Positions 63,573-64,000 of a stretch of DNA of 64,000 bases are shown in pieces. Origin of the DNA: Chitinophaga ginsengisegetis. Lineage in GTDB: Bacteria; Bacteroidota; Bacteroidia; Chitinophagales; Chitinophagaceae. The stretch spans positions 930,001-994,000 of the forward strand of contig NZ_FUZZ01000002.1 of NCBI RefSeq assembly GCF_900168065.1, written 5' to 3'. The stretch's first letter is position 1. Every line of letters starts with the position of its first letter. The notes beneath the pieces were generated by a model. That model searched no databases. It was given only the letters and a program-made list of their open reading frames with translations, and was not told the DNA's origin. Position numbers and translations under genes: made by a program.

Positions 63573-64000
63573 TTTCCAACCCGATGGATTACCGGATATT
63601 GCCGCATTGGAAAAACTGGCCAACCAGTTGTTTTCCTCCCTGCAATCCGGTAATGATGTGCCCTACACAGGTTACACATCAGCTGCCCCCATCCAGGACC
63701 CGCTGCTGCAACAGGGAAGCGTAACCGATGTTACGCAGGCGCCTACCAGTTTACCGGATCCTCACTTTTCCGGTAACGGCGGCATTCCTGCTTCCGTAGC
63801 AGGCAGCGGTATTTCACCGGCTGCGCTCACGCATCCAACAACGGCCTATGATCCTTCTTTTGAACAGGAACTGCAACGGGCGCTGAAAAGTATACCATCA
63901 TCAACCTATACATCGCAGCTGCCTTCCGCAGGTACCTCCTACTATTTCCTTCCGGAAAAAGCAGCAGGTATCACCGGCGCCACCCAGCCCCCGCTGGATA
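63559..64000 (+). CDS. Presumed encapsulin cargo, cysteine desulfurase N-terminal targeting region (partial)
   Basis: Starts at 63559, overlapping the shell gene by 14 bases in another frame, and runs off the right edge with 147 codons visible. The visible part begins MNTNNFQPDGLPDIAALEKL and is Pro/Ser/Ala/Gly-rich and presumably disordered (SGISPAALTHPTTAYDPSF), with short conserved-looking helical blocks (FEQELQRALKSIP). This is the composition of the N-terminal cargo-loading region that precedes the cysteine desulfurase domain in family 2A systems. The catalytic domain is outside the window, so the enzyme assignment is inferred from the shell gene and the disordered leader. Confidence 0.72.
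   Translation, partial: MNTNNFQPDGLPDIAALEKLANQLFSSLQSGNDVPYTGYTSAAPIQDPLLQQGSVTDVTQAPTSLPDPHFSGNGGIPASVAGSGISPAALTHPTTAYDPSFEQELQRALKSIPSSTYTSQLPSAGTSYYFLPEKAAGITGATQPPLD

Noticed and set aside
1..64000. CRISPR arrays, insertion-sequence ends, retron or diversity-generating elements
   Set aside because: No regularly spaced repeats, transposase genes, reverse transcriptase motifs or variable-repeat pairs were seen on either strand.

Overview
The window reads as chromosomal DNA of a Bacteroidota bacterium, most likely a Chitinophaga or close relative. Three things point there: many ECF sigma/FecR/TonB-receptor and SusC/SusD loci, glycoside hydrolases of families 43 and 97, and a textbook Bacteroidota promoter (TTTG, 20 bases, TAtcTTTG) in front of a tRNA-Met gene. 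The genus is inferred from gene style, not from a search.

Layout. 1-2.5 kb: 3' part of an MscS-type channel gene, tRNA-Met(CAT) and a perfect palindromic terminator. 2.6-11.3 kb: an AT-rich accessory block with a frameshifted large serine recombinase, a two-gene Gabija-like defence operon (OLD-family ATPase/TOPRIM nuclease plus UvrD-like helicase), an unknown soluble protein and an unknown membrane protein. The last 21 bases at the tRNA-Met 3' end recur exactly at 29.6 kb, and a second, divergent tRNA-3'-end-like sequence lies at 11.36 kb; both are candidate right ends of integrated DNA. 11.5-18.3 kb: a minus-strand ECF sigma, FecR, TonB receptor, two-lipoprotein locus. 18.5-29.3 kb: a second minus-strand ECF sigma, FecR, SusC, SusD locus that ends in three thioredoxin-fold proteins, one carrying a DsbD-alpha-like domain.

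29.7-34.4 kb: a GH43-like enzyme, an unknown membrane protein, a VOC-fold protein, an AraC regulator and an SDR oxidoreductase. 34.6-38.3 kb: a low-complexity secreted protein, a small secreted protein, an outer-membrane barrel candidate and an OmpR-type response regulator/histidine kinase pair. 38.3-43.1 kb: a DUF692/MNIO enzyme directly behind a 52-codon peptide gene ending in CPGCGMG (a likely RiPP system), a siderophore-type TonB receptor and an ECF sigma factor. 43.4-44.3 kb: a cupin and a small lipoprotein.

44.4-53.6 kb: a seven-gene minus-strand VgrG module: VgrG, a zincin metalloprotease, a small secreted protein, an unknown 315-residue protein, a DUF4280 PAAR-like spike, a 989-residue unknown protein, and a lipoprotein whose start codon overlaps the preceding stop. 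54.2-57.1 kb: GH97 and a glycerophosphodiester phosphodiesterase. 57.2-62.4 kb: TraB/GumN protein, ECF sigma and membrane protein operon, SUFU-domain protein, NIPSNAP protein, SDR oxidoreductase. 62.6-64 kb: a family 2A encapsulin shell gene overlapping the start of its presumed cargo gene, whose unusual N-terminal region runs off the edge.

The strongest leads are the MNIO/peptide pair, the encapsulin/cargo pair, the Gabija-like island with its tRNA repeats, and the VgrG module.
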